From Synaphobranchus kaupii (lineage: Eukaryota > Chordata > Actinopteri > Anguilliformes > Synaphobranchidae), in the NCBI GenBank assembly GCA_029718625.1, contig JAINUF010000031.1:274119-338118 (forward strand): DNA of 64,000 nucleotides, in the 5' to 3' direction. Positions 61,061-64,000 of this stretch are shown here, piece by piece. Position 1 is the first letter of the stretch; each line of letters opens with the position of its first letter. The translations under genes and the position numbers were made by a program. The notes under the pieces were generated by a model that saw only the letters and a list, made by a program, of their open reading frames with translations, was not told where the DNA came from and ran no database searches.

Positions 61061-61867
61061 TGAATAGTGATTGATAGCCTACAGTATCAAATTAGGTACC
61101 GCCTGGTGCTTATAACCCTGAATGGCGTGCAATAACTGTTACGGTTATTATCTTTCGCTTCAAGCATCATCCAGCGTTACACACCCTCGACCTGTTGCGC
61201 TCGCTTTTGCTCTGTTTCATTTTGCTCTGTTTCATTTTTCATCTCACAGAATAAAAAGAAAGGGAAAATGGTGACACGTGGTAGCCCACGTTACAAATAT
61301 GAAGAAATACCAAGGCTACTCCGTTTTAAGTATACATGCTAGATTTGAAACATTAACCTAGGTAGACCGATATATGATTAGTTTTGTTTGATTCCAAACA
61401 CCATACAATATAGCCTATATAAAAACTGCTGGCTTTACTTATGTCACGCATTAAAAGTAGGCTAGCTACCCAACGTGATGTGTTTTTTACGACCATCATA
61501 GGCTACATATTGTATATCATATTTCAGAACTTGCAATGCCAAAGGAACGACAGGTGGGAACAAGGAACCCTTCTGAATCATCGGAGAAACGCACACGCGG
61601 CTTTGTGTGTGTGTACCCGACCCGGTCGTAGTCCTGTCTATCACGTCCCCTCGGCCCGTTCTACTTGCGATTCAGAAACGCCTCTCAGAACGGGAAGTGG
61701 ATAAGCACGTCGTCTAAATCGGTCGAACAGAGTTAGTGCAACACGTTAAAACAGCAGAGAGACGGTTGTATTTCAGGATGGCAATGCCTCCATCCACTGT
61801 GTACCAGTGTTCCCTGAGTCCCAAAGGACAGTGACATTGTCCATCTATCACACACGCACACAGACAT

Positions 61868-62059
61868 CAGTTGTAAAATCCAGGGGTCAGACAGTAAAAG
61901 TCCTGCCATGTGTTTCTTCCACCCATGAACTCAGCGAGCTGATTTCACTAATTAGTTCTACCTCCTGCCTGAATAATTATGCTAATTAGCAAATCCAGGT
62001 GATTGGAACAACATACTGGGGAGGACTTTTACTTTCTGAACCTGGATTTTACACCTCTG
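61868..62059. mobile_element. hAT-type MITE with 8-bp target duplication
   Basis: The left end CAGTTGTAAAATCCAGGGGT...AGTAAAAGTCC is inverted against GGACTTTTACTTTCTGAACC...ACACCTCTG. Identical flanks ACAGACAT lie at 61860-61867 and 62060-62067. 192 bp. Confidence 0.8.
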
Positions 62060-62067
62060 ACAGACAT

Positions 62068-62250
62068 ACACACAAAACAGTCAGACACACACTCAAATTC
62101 GCACAAATACACACATGCACCAACTCACAGTCAGTCATGCGCACATACACATACACACACAAACACGGCCACATAAACACTCTCGCAACACAATTAGCAG
62201 AAACACATTCACATAAACGCTCTCACACACCGACACATACACTACCCTGC
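62068..62250. repeat. interrupted CA-rich tract
   Basis: CACA-rich sequence with many interruptions. Confidence 0.6.
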
Positions 62251-62266
62251 TAGAAAAAAACATTAG

Positions 62267-62644
62267 AAACCATCACGTAATGGAATTGGGACATCTTGGT
62301 TTTGGTCTCCTATCAGGTTACCATTAGAGACCATCAAAATCCCCACAGATACCATTAGAGTCCAACAGAGCACCACCAGATGACCATTAGAAGCCACTGG
62401 ATTACCAATAAAGACCATCAGACAATTCCTAATGGTTTTAATGGAATTTCATGTTTTTGTGATGGATTCTGCTGGTTTCTGATAGTCTTTATTGGTAATC
62501 CAGTGAAGACTATCAGAAACCAGCAGAATCCATCACAAAAACATGAAATTCCATTAAAACCATCAGAAATCAGCAGAATCCATCACAAAAACATGAAATT
62601 CCATTAAAACCATTAGGAATTGTCTGATGGTTTTTAATGTTTAA
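62267..62644. mobile_element. fold-back element with long hairpin
   Basis: The ends AAACATTAGAAACCATCA and TGATGGTTTTTAATGTTT are inverted. Inside, GGTTTTAATGGAATTTCATG...GTGATGGATTCTGCTGG (about 62433-62485) is followed by two tandem copies of its reverse complement (62515-62560 and 62570-62612). Confidence 0.8.
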
Positions 62645-63009
62645 CCCACCCATACACGTCATCATACATCATACCTGGATGCATTTACTGCCAAGGCCCC
62701 GCACACAGCAGGATCGCTCGTATATTAGCCTTGTGTGTGGCTTTACCATTAACCCAGTGAATAATTAAACAATTTGCGTTTCACTCACTGAATTGTGAAA
62801 CCGTTAGTCACTGGGTGGGGGAGGGCAACGGTAACCAGGAAACATCGCCCCACACATTTTGGTACCAGGGCTCCAGACTGCAGACAGGTAGCTGAGATGG
62901 CAGCAGTGTGTAAACGCATTACTTTATCATAACCCGAGGCGGAGAAGCTCTTGAGGAACTAAAAAAGCGGACTGGCCAGCGAAACACAGACCCACATTTC
63001 CAGATAACC
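62645..63009. other. upstream of the MGCSSS exon; no clear promoter elements
   Basis: Unique sequence. A possible acceptor CATTTCCAG at 62994-63002 would make the exon internal, not first. No TATA box is visible. Confidence 0.35.
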
Positions 63010-63079
63010 ATGGGGTGTTCATCCAGCATTAAGATCAAATCCAAGAGTCCCGCGACAGATGCCTCTGAAGGAGATACAG
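63010..63079 (+). CDS. candidate first coding exon of an unidentified myristoylated protein
   Basis: An ATG in good context (ATAACCATGG) opens 23 codons plus one base: MGCSSSIKIKSKSPATDASE, then GDT and a split codon. A donor CAG|GTAGGAAC follows. MGC-SSS followed by basic residues is a classic N-myristoylation plus palmitoylation signal, which would place the product on a membrane. I do not recognise the protein. No continuing exon is found before the window end at 64000. It is divergent from rcan3. A very long pure GT tract begins about 330 bp downstream, inside the presumed intron. It could also be a chance short frame. Confidence 0.4.
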
Positions 63080-63406
63080 GTAGGAACGCCCCAAATAACT
63101 ACAAAAAAAACTTAACGGGTGTTCGAGCCTGAACAAAACTGCATATGAACTGGAACACATGCGCCTAGTTCAGGGGATAAGGACCGTCTGTTCCACTCGG
63201 AATGCCGTTCTGGGGTTGAAGGGTTTAAACTCCCTGCTAGTCCGGGTACGATTTGTGCGCCTTTGCGTCACGGCGTTTTCTTTATGAATTCACAACCTGT
63301 AACAGAGAGTTGTGTGTGCCGGCAGAACACAGTATTTGCAGTATCTTTGATTCAGGATAGCTAAAGTTAAATTCAGTAGGATAAAGCAATCCTTCCCTAC
63401 TGCCAT

Positions 63407-63534
<128 letters not shown>

Positions 63535-64000
63535 TGTCAATGCACGTTTTGTTAAGTATATTGTTTGTCTTCTTAACCTGCCTTTCCCATCAGGGACAAT
63601 AAAGGTATTGAACTGAAATGACTCCAGTTGAGCCGCTTCAGATAAAATTGGTCTCTGTCTACTGATATGCTTTCCACTTAAAATACAAAACAGTCCTTCG
63701 TCCTTAATTAGCTGCCTTTGCCTCGTTAAGCCTGAACCTGGGGTTGTCGGGGGGGGGGGGGGGGTCTTGTTTTAGGACAGAACAGGGAAGAGAAGAGAAT
63801 AGGGCAAAGCCGTCGTGTAAATCTGTTCCATTATGCTTGTGCACAGGCCTATTTTACATTGTACTTATTATGGCGATACAGGTTTTCTTTCAATTGAGCT
63901 GGCGCTTTTCTGTAGAATCTCCCTGAAGTTTAAACCACCGGTATTTAATAAAAAAAGAAACAATGAAGGCCTTTATTTTTTAAATTTTTGTCCCTGCCTG

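Noticed and set aside
60759..61067. 102-codon plus frame near the rcan3 upstream region
   Set aside because: Overlaps the candidate promoter, has no recognisable domain, and an overlapping minus frame is equally open.

Overview
This is vertebrate, almost certainly ray-finned fish (teleost), nuclear DNA. Genes are sparse and split by large introns. Long CA/GT, CT and poly-G/C tracts are frequent. The dispersed repeats are of fish type: tRNA-headed SINEs ending in the tail GCTCTGGATAAGAGCGTCTG, hAT-type MITEs with 8-bp target duplications, and TTAA-flanked piggyBac-like MITEs. No bacterial-style operons, CRISPR arrays or rRNA genes are present.

The window is dominated by one minus-strand gene, rcan3 (regulator of calcineurin 3). 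The coding exons I can place are 59568-59371 (start exon of the long form), 37358-37272 (a separate short-form first exon), then three shared exons: 15039-14866, 13128-12957 and 7991-7837 (stop). All junctions have AG/GT splice sites and compatible phases. The long form is predicted at 232 aa and the short form at 195 aa. The internal first exon resembles the RCAN2 first exon rather than the acidic RCAN3 start. It lies below a CpG-rich stretch with a perfect cAMP response element. The long-form leader carries four RGGTCA half-sites, each separated by exactly 5 bases.

Layout: 1-7836 holds CA repeats, MITEs, a 39-bp minisatellite and an AT-rich probable 3'UTR. 7837-15039 holds the shared 3' exons, with a different minisatellite array in each intron (20-, 43-, 38- and 48-bp units). 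15040-37271 and 37359-59370 are the two halves of a 44-kb intron. They contain many further minisatellites (49-, 26-, 26-, 28-, 28-, 31-, 30-, 42-, 41-, 37- and 29-bp units), an interstitial telomere-like stretch and a 2.56-kb tandem duplication. 59688-62999 is the upstream region, with a possible noncoding first exon and two MITEs. 63010-63079 on the plus strand is a candidate first coding exon (MGCSSS start, predicted myristoylation) of an unidentified divergent gene.

Roughly a fifth of the window is minisatellite. Many arrays keep one reading frame open because the unit is a multiple of 3 or has no stops, which yields long open frames (up to 374 codons). I do not regard these as genes. Minisatellites, telomere-like repeats and local duplication together could mean a subtelomeric or recombinogenic position, which is inference only.
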